Below, one piece after another: positions 1-8,737 of a DNA stretch of 64,000 bases (the first letter of the stretch is position 1; each line of letters starts with the position of its first letter). A program made the translations under genes and the position numbers. The notes under the pieces are model-generated. The model worked only from the letters and a program-made list of their open reading frames with translations. It was not told where the DNA came from and made no database searches. The DNA lies in NCBI RefSeq assembly GCF_000270185.1, contig NC_015517.1, forward strand, positions 1-64,000. Reading direction: 5' to 3'. This DNA is from Melissococcus plutonius ATCC 35311 (GTDB lineage Bacteria > Bacillota > Bacilli > Lactobacillales > Enterococcaceae).

Positions 1-19
1 TTTTTATAGATAGAAAAAG

Positions 20-45
20 AGATACAGCAACCTGCTGTATCTCCT
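20..45 (-). terminator. Rho-independent terminator reading leftward
   Basis: An 11-bp perfect stem (GAGATACAGCA / TGCTGTATCTC) with a 3-nt loop is followed, on the minus strand, by a T-rich tract (TTTTTCT). It would stop leftward transcription, possibly that of the parA-parB operon, whose last stop lies about 530 bp to the right. Confidence 0.65.
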
Positions 46-103
46 TATCAGTAAATACTTTTTGGATAATTAAAATTAGTGTATACCAAATAAGCATTTT
101 ATA

Positions 104-255
104 TTGATAATTTTTGCCAATCTTGTTATAATAATTCCAATCGATGTGCACGGCAATGCACATATATAATTATTACACATGAGACGGCAATGATCACAGG
201 GGTTGTGATTTAGTGTTATTTTGAGTCGAAGCAAAATTAGCACCGTCTCTTTTTT
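104..255 (+). ncRNA. Structured small RNA with its own promoter and terminator
   Basis: A near-consensus promoter is visible: TTGATA at 104-109, a 17-bp spacer and TATAAT at 127-132, giving a predicted start near 139. The transcript would carry a perfect 7-bp stem (ATGTGCA / TGCACAT, 144-163). A larger domain closed by GAGACGG (181-187) and CCGTCTC (243-249) encloses two more perfect 6-bp stems (ATCACA/TGTGAT at 193-209; ATTTTG/CAAAAT at 218-237) and is followed directly by a T run. The motif CGGCAATG occurs at the base of two of these elements. Very short ORFs (7-8 codons) lie inside but are probably chance. No family is recognised. The position beside a partition operon fits a plasmid regulatory RNA, which is inference. 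Confidence 0.55.
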
Positions 256-304
256 ATTTGCTTAAAATATACCATCAATGACTAGAACAAGCAACAATAT
301 GTTT

Positions 305-555
305 ATTTAAGGTATAAGTTATTACTTATAAAAACGGAGTATAAATTATACCTTAAATAATTAGAAAGAATAAGTTATACCTCAATAATAAAGGTATAAC
401 TTATTCTAAAATAAAAAGTATATTTAGTTAAATAGTTGATTGCATAGTATTCTTCATTCAAATATAAAAGAATAATTTATACTTTAAAATATAAATATAA
501 AAGAATAACTTATTCTTTTTATATAAATAAATAAAGGTATAACTTATTCTTTTTG
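305..555. repeat. Left cluster of palindromic GTATAASTTATAC-like boxes
   Basis: Several variants of a 13-bp palindrome occur just downstream of parB, for example GGTATAAGTTATT, GTATAAATTATAC, GAATAAGTTATAC, GGTATAACTTATTC (twice) and GAATAACTTATTC. A second cluster lies upstream of parA. Arrays of short boxes beside a ParA/ParB pair usually form the centromere (parS) and the operator bound by the small ParB protein. That role is inferred; the repeats themselves are directly visible. Confidence 0.6.
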
Positions 556-575
556 GCAAAATTAGCATGAAAAAA

Positions 576-1022
576 TTATTTTAATTCCTCGAATTTTTGC
601 TTGATTTCTTGCCTGGCTAATTCTTCTTTTGACATACTGAGTCGATTACCAATATAAGATTCGGCGAGCGTATCGACCAATTTATCAAAAGAAATTCTTC
701 CAGAAACACCTTGTAGTTCAACAATATAATCTTGTAAGACATTGAGTTTACTTTCTAATGCAGGTGATATTTTTTTTGGAACAATTACTTTATAACGTTT
801 ATCTGAAATAATAACTGGTCTTCCTCTTTTTTTGTTTGCTGCTTGAAGTGTTTTCTCTCCATTATATTTTTTAAAACTTGTTGGTTTTATTAAAGCATTG
901 TTACCAAAATTATTTTCACCTTCAATTTGAACTTTTTTCTTTTTTGGCGCATCAATTAATTGTTTAAATCCTTTAGATTCAGGAATATTTGTATTAATAT
1001 GTGAAAGATTTTTGCCTGCCAT
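576..1022 (-). CDS. Small plasmid centromere-binding protein (ParB-like partner of ParA)
   Basis: A 148-aa basic protein starting at ATG 1022 with AAAGGAG eight bases upstream. It begins 16 bp after the parA stop, so the two form one operon, and the gene order parA then small parB is typical of type Ib plasmid partition loci. A lysine-rich N-terminal half (KKKKVQ, KKRGRPVI) is followed by a predicted helical C-terminal half (about residues 88-148). No conserved ParB catalytic (CTPase) motif is seen, as expected for the small, non-canonical centromere binders. The probable binding sites are the palindromic boxes on both sides of the operon. The specific role rests on context rather than a recognised domain. 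Confidence 0.6.
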   Translation of the reverse strand: MAGKNLSHINTNIPESKGFKQLIDAPKKKKVQIEGENNFGNNALIKPTSFKKYNGEKTLQAANKKRGRPVIISDKRYKVIVPKKISPALESKLNVLQDYIVELQGVSGRISFDKLVDTLAESYIGNRLSMSKEELARQEIKQKFEELK

Positions 1023-1038
1023 TGAAAATTCTCCTTTT

Positions 1039-1851
1039 TTAAGATTCTAAATAGTTTCTTCTGGCTTCAATTTCATTAAGAATAGTTGTAAATAATTGAT
1101 GAGCTTTAAAATCCCATTGATCAAAGTTTCCATTATTATAACGTTTTAAGTAAATTCCCTCTCTTGAATATCGCTTTAATCTATTTTGATAGGTAATAAT
1201 GGTATCTAGAACGGCTGTATCATACATTTCTTTTGCTTCCTGTAAAACATCGGTATCCAGTTGGCTATCTGGATCCAACATACAAGCAACAATAGCAATA
1301 ACTTGTAATTCAATATCATAGCGATCAACCATAAAATTTTGATAATTAATGTACTTACTAATACCGTCTAAAGATTCTTCTTGAGTCTGAAAAGCAATAA
1401 TGCTGTAGTCAGAAGCTGCCATTGCATTATCAGAATAATCAGAAATAGTGGGCGGAACATCAATGAAAATATCATCATAGTGTTCTTTTAAAGGAGCTAG
1501 TAAGTTTGCTAAAACGGTTATTTGTTCTTCTTCTGTTTGAAAATTGCTAATGACATATTTTGAGAATGAGCGAAAACTTGTGTCACAAGCAATCAAGTCT
1601 AAATTTTCCATAATTGGTGTAATACAATTAACCAGAGAATTTTCTTGAATACCATTAGTTATTGTTTTTTCAATTTTATTAATATCTGCTGTCTTTGCTA
1701 ATACTTGGGATGCATTAGCTTGTGGATCCAAGTCCAATACCAATGTTTTTCTATTTTTCATAATAGCATTGTCATAACCAAGCATAGTAACAATTTTTGT
1801 TTTTCCAACGCCACCTTTAAAATTTCCTACAGTATAGGTTGTTGCTGTCAT
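1039..1851 (-). CDS. parA: ParA-family partition ATPase
   Basis: A 270-aa Walker-type ATPase of the ParA/Soj family. The deviant Walker A motif KGGVGKTK is near residues 13-20, and the A' motif DLDPQANAS follows at about residue 40. DIFIDVPPTISD (about residue 130) is the Walker B region. I chose ATG 1851, which has GAGGGGG eight bases upstream, rather than the in-frame TTG 18 bases earlier. It drives ATP-dependent positioning of plasmid copies together with the small protein encoded next. GTATAASTTATAC boxes immediately upstream suggest autoregulation by the ParB-like protein. Its presence is the main reason to suspect a plasmid. Confidence 0.9.
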   Translation of the reverse strand: MTATTYTVGNFKGGVGKTKIVTMLGYDNAIMKNRKTLVLDLDPQANASQVLAKTADINKIEKTITNGIQENSLVNCITPIMENLDLIACDTSFRSFSKYVISNFQTEEEQITVLANLLAPLKEHYDDIFIDVPPTISDYSDNAMAASDYSIIAFQTQEESLDGISKYINYQNFMVDRYDIELQVIAIVACMLDPDSQLDTDVLQEAKEMYDTAVLDTIITYQNRLKRYSREGIYLKRYNNGNFDQWDFKAHQLFTTILNEIEARRNYLES

Positions 1852-1874
1852 CCCATTTCCCCCTCTCAATCCAT

Positions 1875-2290
1875 ATAAAAAGTATAAGTTATATATTTTT
1901 ATATGTCAATAAATAACTTATACTTTTTGTAGAAATCACTGTTTTTCAATTTTTCCTAGGTTAGATAGACTAAATAGAATAATGTAAATTATTTTTTAAA
2001 GTATAACTTATACTTTTATATAGCTTTTAGAATAGACAATAAATGAATTAATTTTTAGATAAAAAAGCAATAGAACATGGTATTTTTTAAATCATTGAAA
2101 GATAAAATTTTTTATTTTCAATGCGAATAATTTATATATGTTATTCGCATAGGAATTAATTAAGTAGTTATCGAAAGTATAACCAGGTAATTGACTGATG
2201 AGATATTGACTTATCCATGAATTATAATAATAAAATACATAAAAAGTATAAGTTATACCTTAATTTAAAAGTATAACTTATACTTAAATT
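1875..2290. repeat. Right cluster of GTATAASTTATAC palindromes upstream of parA
   Basis: Perfect copies of the palindrome lie at 2001-2013 (GTATAACTTATAC), 2246-2258 (GTATAAGTTATAC) and 2271-2283, with partial copies at about 1881 and 1910. The first partial copies fall in the parA promoter region, so this cluster is likely operator and centromere at once. Together with the left cluster it brackets the parA-parB operon. Confidence 0.6.
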
Positions 2291-3096
2291 GATATTAATT
2301 AATCATTTATGTTTAGCTACTATTTAAAACGATAAATTGATGTAAGAAATTTTATTTTTTACTCTTCTTATTAGTAAATTAGTATCTGTTTTTATCAAAT
2401 ATTTGGCTTATTCAAAATAGCGATTAAATACCAAGCTATTTGATTAATGTAAAAAGAATATCTTAGTTCATAAAAGCTTTAAATTGAGATTGCCATTGAC
2501 TGAAATATCTATTTGGATTAATCAAAGCAATTATCGAATAATATAGTAAAGCAATTGATTATGATATCGAGTTTGACATAAAGGAGCATTGATTGGCATT
2601 AATGCTGATGAATCAACTGGCAGATAGTATATGAATAGTTGTCGGTTCTGAATGATCTAGACTGACTGTCCTTGATAAGAAAAAATTATACAATAAAACA
2701 GCTAGTGATTTGAATATTACAATTAAACTATCCACTATAAAAATAGATTGTTATGATACAATTAAAAAAAGTTACTCACAAGCATTAATTTATAGTTAGT
2801 GCCAAGTGTTCATTAAATAGCAAGTTTATAACATTATTGATTATAATATAAAGGAAGTCTTTTGATACAATAAAGTAAGCGCTTGTTAATTTTTTATAGG
2901 GAAACAAGAGATGTGCTTAGTGTGAATAAGAAATATTAAGTATATAAATAAATTTTAGGTTTAAAGCGGTTACCTTGTTTGAAATCATTTAATAGCTCAT
3001 TATATAAAAGATAAATGGATGAATAATATCTCTGAATTAGAAAAAAATTATAACTATTAAAAAGGATTTTCCTAGAAGGGATTATAGTAACAAAGA
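2291..3096. other. AT-rich stretch without a supportable gene
   Basis: No reading frame with a credible start and codon content was seen. The stretch 2580-2760 has short open pieces with stops in all frames and could be a fully decayed gene, perhaps a regulator of the ABC transporter that follows, but I could not identify it. Confidence 0.4.
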
Positions 3097-4018
3097 ATGA
3101 ATATAAAATTGAAAAATATAAGAAAAAATTATGGATCGTTTGAAGCAATTAAAGGAGTTTCCACTGAATTTAAGGAAGGTGGTTTTTATGGCTTATTAGG
3201 ACCAAATGGTGCTGGAAAAACAACATTATTTAATCTCTTAATTCAAGCAATTGCTAAAACTTCGGGTGTTATTGATTGGTCGGTGAATGGAAAAAAAGTG
3301 GAACAACATGCACTTTATCAACATATTGGTGTAGTATTTCAGTCAGGTCGACTCGATAGTCAATTAACTGTAGAAGAAAATTTGATTATACGTGGTAGCT
3401 TATATGGCTTAAAGAAAAAGGAAGTACTTAGTAGAATAGCAGAAATTGATCAATACTTTAAAGATCGAGGAATTGAAAAAGAAAAGATATGGTAATCTTT
3501 CAGGTGGACAAAAAAGAAAAATTGATATCGCAAGAGCCTTAGTTCATAATCCATCGTTATTACTTTTAGATGAACCGACTACTGGCTTGGATCCCAAATC
3601 TAGAAAAGATCTTTGGGATGTGATTTATCGGTTGAATAAACAAAAAAAGATGACAGTGATTTTGATTACTCATTATTTAGAAGAAATGACCTATTGCGAT
3701 ACACTTGATGTTTTGGTTGAAGGAAAGCTTTATTATTCAGGGGATATTCCGACCTTTATCGAGCAACATGCACAAATGAATTTGCTGCTTACTTTAAAAC
3801 AGAATGAATCAATCCAAAATCTAACAAATGATTTTCAAGAAAAACGTCAAGTAAGGTTTCAGGAAGTTATTTATCAAGATATATCTATGGATGATATTAT
3901 GGTTCTGATTGCCAAGAATCAACCAAAGCAAATCATTGAAAGTTTTAATGTGCAATATGCAACATTAGAAGCAGCTTACCTGAATTTGTTAGAAAAAATT
4001 AAGAAGGAGAAAAAATGA
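3097..4018 (+). pseudogene. ABC-2 type drug/peptide exporter ATPase, frameshifted
   Basis: The two halves of one ATPase are in different frames. The first (3097 to a stop at 3495) holds Walker A GPNGAGKTT near residue 35 and the Q-loop (VVFQSG). The second resumes near 3460-3470 with the signature LSGGQKRKI, Walker B LLLLDEPTTGLD and the H-loop switch (LITHYLEE). Joining them gives about 307 aa, the usual length for NatA/DrrA-type subunits. Moving from the first to the second frame needs a +1 shift near 3465, so this is not a classical -1 slippery site, and a single-base indel is the simplest cause. The permease follows 1 bp after the stop. As read, no complete ATPase is made. Confidence 0.85.
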
Positions 4019-4019
4019 A

Positions 4020-4928
4020 TTGTTCAATTTAGTAAAAAGAAATATTATGGTTTATACACGTGATCGGGTTGCTTTTGCTATGTCTTTTCTATCAGTCATT
4101 ATTTTACTAATCCTCTATCAACTATTTTTAGGACAGTCACAATTAGAGGCGGTTAAAGAAAATCTTGGAAACCAAGAGTTAACTTTAGCAATGACAAAAA
4201 TGATAAATTATTGGCTCATTGCAGGATTAACCACAATTATTTCTCTGACTTCCACTCTAGGTGCTTATAATGTTATGGTTCAAGACAGGGAAAAGAAAAT
4301 TGATGAAGATATAGGTATTGGTAATTTAGCGTATTGGAAAATCTCATTGTCTTATATCATTGCTGCTGTTTTTTTAGGCAGTGTGATTACAATAATTTGC
4401 TGCTTTTTAGGAATTTTATTCTTTAATGGCATCAATGCATTGAATGATTTTTCAATGATTACAGGATTGAAAGTCATTTTAATGATTATTTTTAGTTGTA
4501 TCCTTTCTTCTAGTATTGTTTTACCGTTTCTGACGTTCATTAAAACAGGGACTGCTTTTACAATGTTAAGTACTATTATTGGCACAGTAATCGGTTTTTT
4601 AGCAGGTGTTTATATTTCCATTGGATCAGTGGGTAGACTACTTGCACAAATTATGACTTGGTCTCCTTTAACTCAAATTAATGCAATGTTAAAAAATGTT
4701 TTGATGGAAAAAAGTATGAATATCGTATTTAAGAATGCATCAGCGAACACCTTAGAAAAATATAAAAAGGCGTATGGAATTACATTATATAATTATGCTG
4801 AAAAGCGTCTGAGTCAGAATCAGTTATTGGTTTCTCCGCTTTTAATAACGATTAGTTTAACGATTGTCTATCTAGCTATAAAGAAAGGCAAAAATGTTGT
4901 TTCGTTTGTAAAAGAAAAAGATGTATAG
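4020..4928 (+). CDS. ABC-2 type transporter permease
   Basis: A 302-aa membrane protein with about six hydrophobic segments, arranged as in ABC-2 export permeases: an N-terminal segment at residues 18-36 and further segments from about residue 65 onward, with RDRVAFAMSFLS after the first short helix. It starts at TTG 4020, one base after the ATPase stop, with GGAG about 10 bases upstream. It is the membrane partner of the frameshifted ATPase and is probably non-functional unless another ATPase substitutes. The substrate is unknown; drug or antimicrobial-peptide export is the family expectation. Confidence 0.85.
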   Translation: MFNLVKRNIMVYTRDRVAFAMSFLSVIILLILYQLFLGQSQLEAVKENLGNQELTLAMTKMINYWLIAGLTTIISLTSTLGAYNVMVQDREKKIDEDIGIGNLAYWKISLSYIIAAVFLGSVITIICCFLGILFFNGINALNDFSMITGLKVILMIIFSCILSSSIVLPFLTFIKTGTAFTMLSTIIGTVIGFLAGVYISIGSVGRLLAQIMTWSPLTQINAMLKNVLMEKSMNIVFKNASANTLEKYKKAYGITLYNYAEKRLSQNQLLVSPLLITISLTIVYLAIKKGKNVVSFVKEKDV

Positions 4929-4987
4929 GTGGATAGTATAATAAGTTTTATTTTGACAAAAGTATTTTTTTTTAGTTGTGAAACAAT

Positions 4988-5149
4988 GTTTTATAAAAAA
5001 TGCACAAAAGTCAGTTGAACTTTACGAACAATTATAAAAACATATCAATTACCTTAAAAAATTTACTAGAGAGGTTCGTGGAGTTCATTCGAAGGGTTAT
5101 AAATCAAATAGTAGTATTGTTAAATTGCATTTTAGTGCTGATCATAAAT
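4988..5149 (+). pseudogene. 3' remnant of a duplicate bacteriocin-like precursor gene
   Basis: The last 80 bases encode SKGYKSNSSIVKLHFSADHK and a stop. This matches the C-terminus of the intact protein at 6194-6628 (SKSYEPNDSVVTLHFSANRK). The 5' part is eroded beyond clear alignment, and there is no signal-peptide region. The next gene of the duplicated cassette follows directly, as in the intact copy. Confidence 0.7.
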
Positions 5150-5183
5150 AATTAGTGATCATAATAATAAAGGAGGAAATTCT

Positions 5184-5972
5184 ATTTTTAATAGAAAAAG
5201 ATATGTTCAATTGTTTAGTTTGTTTATTTATTTAATAGCTATTATATGAATTGTTTTGCAAGAAATTAGAGCAACAGAGCTGGACTTAGATTGAATGGTA
5301 TAAGGCCTTTAGCAGATTTTTAGGCTATTCAATTTAGTGGGGTAGGTTTTTCCTTAGTTGTAGATACGCTAACTATGATTTTATATACCATCTTTGGTTC
5401 AACGCTGTTTATTTATATTAAAAACAATCATACTTTTTATAATATTCAACAACGAATAGGATATGTTAAATTTTTAAAAATTTCAGCATTTATTACTTTT
5501 TTATCGACTTTTATTTTATCAATTTTTACAAAAGTATAGAATTACTGCTCATTATTGTATTACTTAGACAACTGCCTTCAAATGTTAAACTTGAAAAATT
5601 TCTAATTAATCGCCTTTTAATGATAATACGTTAAAAAGTATGATTACATTCACCTTGTTTTCGGCCATTGGTTGAGGCGTATTTGCTGTATTTATCTTCT
5701 CGCTAGGTATATTTATTCAAAAAACAAGTATTCATTTTATTTTAGGTGCTATTATTGGTACAAATCTGATTGTGTTGCCAACTATATTTGTTTTTAATCT
5801 AGGCATTAAATCGATACCATTTTTCTCGCTTTGGTTTTTACCTAAATTAATCGCTCCCGGACAACTAGATTTTAACCTAGCTAATGGACACGATATTAAT
5901 GACTATATTCTTTTTCTCTTTTCTTTCTTTATTCCACTATTTTTTGAATATTGATGTGTCAATGGCTTATTC
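5184..5972 (+). pseudogene. Decayed duplicate of the ABC-2 like membrane protein gene at 6698
   Basis: Nucleotide-level match to 6698-7510 over nearly its whole length, with the same ribosome-binding site (AAAGGAGG) and the same ATT at the position of the start codon. It is ruined by a TGA replacing the Trp codon near 5248, several frameshifts and missing bases. The last open stretch (5772-5954) still encodes the segment FFSLWFLPKLIAPGQLDF. The second permease and the ATPase of the cassette are absent from this copy. A weak hairpin with a T run at about 6044-6066 follows. Confidence 0.8.
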
Positions 5973-6193
5973 GAAAAAGAAGAAGAGGATAAATTGGAAA
6001 ATATCTATTAACAATAACTATTTAAAGTGAAAAGAAAGCTATCAAAAGTAAGCTATTTTACTTTTTTAATTCTTTAACAAAAGAATATATTTTTAAACAA
6101 TATTCTTTTAGGAAAATCATTATATAAATAAAAAAATATTAAAAAAAACATTATTTTTATAAAATGAGATAGTATATAATTAATATATAAAAA

Positions 6194-6628
6194 ATGATTA
6201 GAGTGATTTTTTTGAAAAAGATTTGTTTAGGTAATATTTGGGTTAAAATGTTGGCTAGTGTCGTAATCCTATTCTCATTAATGGGGACATCAGCTGCTTA
6301 TGCTGCCTATTGGACAGTTTCACAAGAGAAGGTAGCTGCTGGTGGAGCATGGAGTACCTTTGGGTCTCCTAATACAAAACAAAGCAGTTCTAATCAGGCA
6401 TCCTTTAATGGTGATGCTTTGCCAAATTCATTTGGATATAATGTTTGGCTAATTAATTCTAATGCAGGTAGACGTTCAGATACAGTTGGGTTGTATAAAA
6501 ATTCAACTAGTTATGCTGGTAACAATAGTGGGTTAGCTGGTTATAGTTATTATGCAGACGTTCGTTCAAAGTCTTATGAACCGAATGATAGTGTTGTTAC
6601 TTTACATTTTAGTGCAAATCGTAAATAA
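6194..6628 (+). CDS. Secreted bacteriocin-like small protein (Sec signal, cysteine-free)
   Basis: A 144-aa precursor. A hydrophobic signal core (VKMLASVVILFSLMGTSAAY) is followed by a likely cleavage after AYA near residue 37, which would release a roughly 107-aa mature protein rich in Ser, Asn, Gly and Tyr, with no cysteine. ATG 6194 has a weak ribosome site, and an in-frame TTG seven codons later is an alternative start. A TATAAT box lies just upstream. The layout resembles lactococcin-972-type loci: a Sec-secreted peptide, then multi-span membrane proteins and an ABC ATPase for immunity. I do not see the lactococcin 972 signature clearly, so the bacteriocin call is inference from size, secretion and neighbours. 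A decayed copy lies 1.1 kb upstream. Confidence 0.55.
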   Translation: MIRVIFLKKICLGNIWVKMLASVVILFSLMGTSAAYAAYWTVSQEKVAAGGAWSTFGSPNTKQSSSNQASFNGDALPNSFGYNVWLINSNAGRRSDTVGLYKNSTSYAGNNSGLAGYSYYADVRSKSYEPNDSVVTLHFSANRK

Positions 6629-6639
6629 TCAATAATTAT

Positions 6640-6679
6640 AACAAATAAAGAGATGGATTTATTCGTCTCTTTATTTGTT
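6640..6679 (+). terminator. Hairpin between precursor and membrane protein genes (attenuator-like)
   Basis: A 14-bp perfect stem (AACAAATAAAGAGA at 6640-6653, TCTCTTTATTTGTT at 6666-6679) sits directly after the precursor stop and just before the ribosome site of the next gene. No long T run follows the stem; the 3' arm itself is U-rich. It may limit read-through so that far more precursor than transporter is made, or protect the 3' end of the precursor mRNA. Confidence 0.5.
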
Positions 6680-6697
6680 AATAAAGGAGGAAATTCT

Positions 6698-7510
6698 ATT
6701 TTTAATAGAAAAAGATATATTCAATTGTTTAGCTTATTCATTTATTTAGTAGCTATTACATGGCTTATCTTACAAGTAATTAAAATAAATTCTGGGCTTA
6801 AATTTAATGGTACAATACCATTAATAGATTTTTGGAACATCCAACTTAGTGGAGTAGACTCATCTTTAATTGTAGATACACTTACCATGATTTTATACAC
6901 TACATTTGGTTCGATACTATTTATTTATATTAAAAACAACCATACTTTTTATAATATTCAACAACGAATAGGATACGTTAAATTTTTAAAAATCTCAGCA
7001 AGTATTACTTTTTTATCGGCTTTTCTTTTGTCAATTTTCACAAAAATATACGAATTATTGTTCATTATTATATTATTGAGAAGATTCCCTTCAAATATTA
7101 AACTTGAAAAATTTCTAATTCAACCGCCTTTTAATGATAATACATTAAAGAGTATGATTATATTCACCTTGCTTTCAGCCATTGGTTGGGGTATATTTGC
7201 TGTATTTATCTTCTCGCTAGGTTTATTTATTCGAAAAACAAGTATTTATTTTGTTTTGGGTGCCACTGTTGGAACAAGTCTTATTGTAATTCCAGGTATA
7301 TTTGTTCCCATTCTAGGTATTAAGTCAGTGCCATTTTTCTCTCTTTGGTTTTTACCCTCATTAATTGCCCCTGGACAACTGAATTTTGCAGTTTCTAATG
7401 GACAAAATATCAATGTTTATACTCTTTTTTTCTTTTCTTTTTTCATTTATTCTACTATTTCATGGATATTAATGCGCCAATGGATCATTCGAAAAAGAAG
7501 AAGAGGGTAA
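6698..7510 (+). CDS. ABC-2 like membrane protein of the bacteriocin cassette, apparent ATT start
   Basis: About 271 aa with six hydrophobic segments, in the general pattern of ABC-2 permeases or bacteriocin self-immunity subunits. The best ribosome site (AAAGGAGG, 6683-6690) is seven bases before ATT 6698, which begins the conserved stretch IFNRKRYIQLFSL. The only in-frame ATG (6653) lies at the base of the hairpin and is not preserved in the decayed duplicate, whereas the ATT and ribosome site are. It probably forms one membrane half with the next protein (7516-8097), powered by the ATPase at 8110. Export or immunity for the 6194 product is inferred from context. Confidence 0.7.
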   Translation: MFNRKRYIQLFSLFIYLVAITWLILQVIKINSGLKFNGTIPLIDFWNIQLSGVDSSLIVDTLTMILYTTFGSILFIYIKNNHTFYNIQQRIGYVKFLKISASITFLSAFLLSIFTKIYELLFIIILLRRFPSNIKLEKFLIQPPFNDNTLKSMIIFTLLSAIGWGIFAVFIFSLGLFIRKTSIYFVLGATVGTSLIVIPGIFVPILGIKSVPFFSLWFLPSLIAPGQLNFAVSNGQNINVYTLFFFSFFIYSTISWILMRQWIIRKRRRG

Positions 7511-7515
7511 GTAAG

Positions 7516-8097
7516 ATGCAAATAAAAGAAAGACATATTTTTCCACTAACCCATTATTTATTGGTTGCAATAATTGCTTTAATGAGCAGTGGGTGGTGTG
7601 TTATTGACAATAAAATTCATGGAGATATCATTAGTACGCTAGTTGCATCTCATCTTTCAGTCCTAGTTTCACAAAGTCTATTGCTAGTTCTCATGATGTG
7701 GCAAGTATTAACCTATAAACCAATTTCAACCTTGATTACAGTTCGTAAACAATCTGAATACATACAAAAACAATTATTAAAAGTTGTCATAGCTGAAACA
7801 ATCCTTTATTTTTGTATTTATTATGGCTTATTTATGTTTAATGGTATTCACTTCTTTCATGATGGTTCTTTTATGATGGGGACCCTATTGCTTGTACTAC
7901 GCTTTTTTATCATAGCCATCCTTGCCATTATTATCGTTGGTGCTTATCGTTATTGTCCACCATGGTTATTAACTATAGGTACATTATTAATCAGCTTAGG
8001 TTATCACTATATATTAGAAGCTAAGTATCTATTGCTTATTTATAGTCCAATCTATGACCCACTTTATCGTGCCATTCATAGAATTTATCGAGGTTAA
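7516..8097 (+). CDS. Second integral membrane subunit of the bacteriocin ABC cassette
   Basis: A 193-aa protein with about five hydrophobic segments (near residues 15-30, 50-70, 88-106, 122-145 and 150-168). I prefer ATG 7516, preceded by AGAGGG, over the upstream in-frame ATG 7462 that would overlap the previous gene. It lies 5 bp after the first permease stop and 12 bp before the ATPase, so the three are one operon. No named family is recognised. It is absent from the decayed duplicate cassette. Confidence 0.7.
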   Translation: MQIKERHIFPLTHYLLVAIIALMSSGWCVIDNKIHGDIISTLVASHLSVLVSQSLLLVLMMWQVLTYKPISTLITVRKQSEYIQKQLLKVVIAETILYFCIYYGLFMFNGIHFFHDGSFMMGTLLLVLRFFIIAILAIIIVGAYRYCPPWLLTIGTLLISLGYHYILEAKYLLLIYSPIYDPLYRAIHRIYRG

Positions 8098-8109
8098 AGG
8101 AGAAAACAA

Positions 8110-8709
8110 ATGCTAACTGTTCAAAAAATAACAAAGTCATTTAAGGAAAATCAAATTTTAACAGATGTTTCACTACAATTGCACCCCGGTCAATTAATAC
8201 ATATTTCTGGTATAAATGGTTCAGGAAAATCTACCTTATTTAAGATCATTACTGGTTTAATAGCAGCAGATCAGGGGACAGTAAAAATTGATAACGAAGA
8301 TATCATTGGAGCATTGATTGAAAATCCTGGCTTTTTAGAATATGAAAACGCCATGACAAATTTAAAATTTTTAGGAAACTTAAATAAACGTTTCAATCAA
8401 ACAAAAGTGATTGATCTTATGAATCAATTTGAACTAAGTCCGAATGGGCAACAATCTGTATCAAAATATTCGGTTGGTATGCGTCAAAAGCTGGGAATTA
8501 TCCAAGCAGTCATGGAAGATCAGAACATTATTCTTTTAGATGAACTAACACGTGGATTAGATGCCAATGGGATTAAACAATTCATTATTTTACTTGAAAC
8601 ACTAAAAAAAGAAAATAAAAGTGTCATTGTTGCTAGCCATGACTATATAGAAGGGTTGGTTTATAATAAATCATTGAATTTAAAAAACGGACAATTAATA
8701 GATAAATAG
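8110..8709 (+). CDS. ABC transporter ATPase of the bacteriocin cassette
   Basis: A compact 199-aa ATPase with Walker A GINGSGKST (about residues 35-43), signature YSVGMRQKLG (about 120), Walker B IILLDELTRGLD and the H-loop ASHD. All catalytic residues are present. AAAGGAG lies just upstream of ATG 8110. At this length it is the minimal nucleotide-binding domain seen in bacteriocin immunity transporters (LanF-like and lactococcin-972-associated ATPases). It should energise the two membrane proteins upstream. Confidence 0.9.
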   Translation: MLTVQKITKSFKENQILTDVSLQLHPGQLIHISGINGSGKSTLFKIITGLIAADQGTVKIDNEDIIGALIENPGFLEYENAMTNLKFLGNLNKRFNQTKVIDLMNQFELSPNGQQSVSKYSVGMRQKLGIIQAVMEDQNIILLDELTRGLDANGIKQFIILLETLKKENKSVIVASHDYIEGLVYNKSLNLKNGQLIDK

Positions 8710-8737
8710 AAAATTAATTTTTTGGTGTTACTTTTTA

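Noticed and set aside
141-210. Overlapping mini-ORFs (MHIYNYYT, MRRQ, MITGVVI) as leader or pheromone peptides
   Set aside because: No ribosome sites and they coincide with strong RNA stems; likely chance.
300-560. CRISPR-like array
   Set aside because: Repeats are short palindromic variants at irregular spacing, with no spacers of uniform length and no cas genes.
3446-3500. Programmed -1 frameshift in the first ABC ATPase
   Set aside because: The shift needed is +1, and no slippery heptamer with a stimulatory structure is evident.
4352-4585. Minus-strand ORF inside the permease gene
   Set aside because: Lies wholly within the better-supported plus-strand permease frame; no ribosome site.
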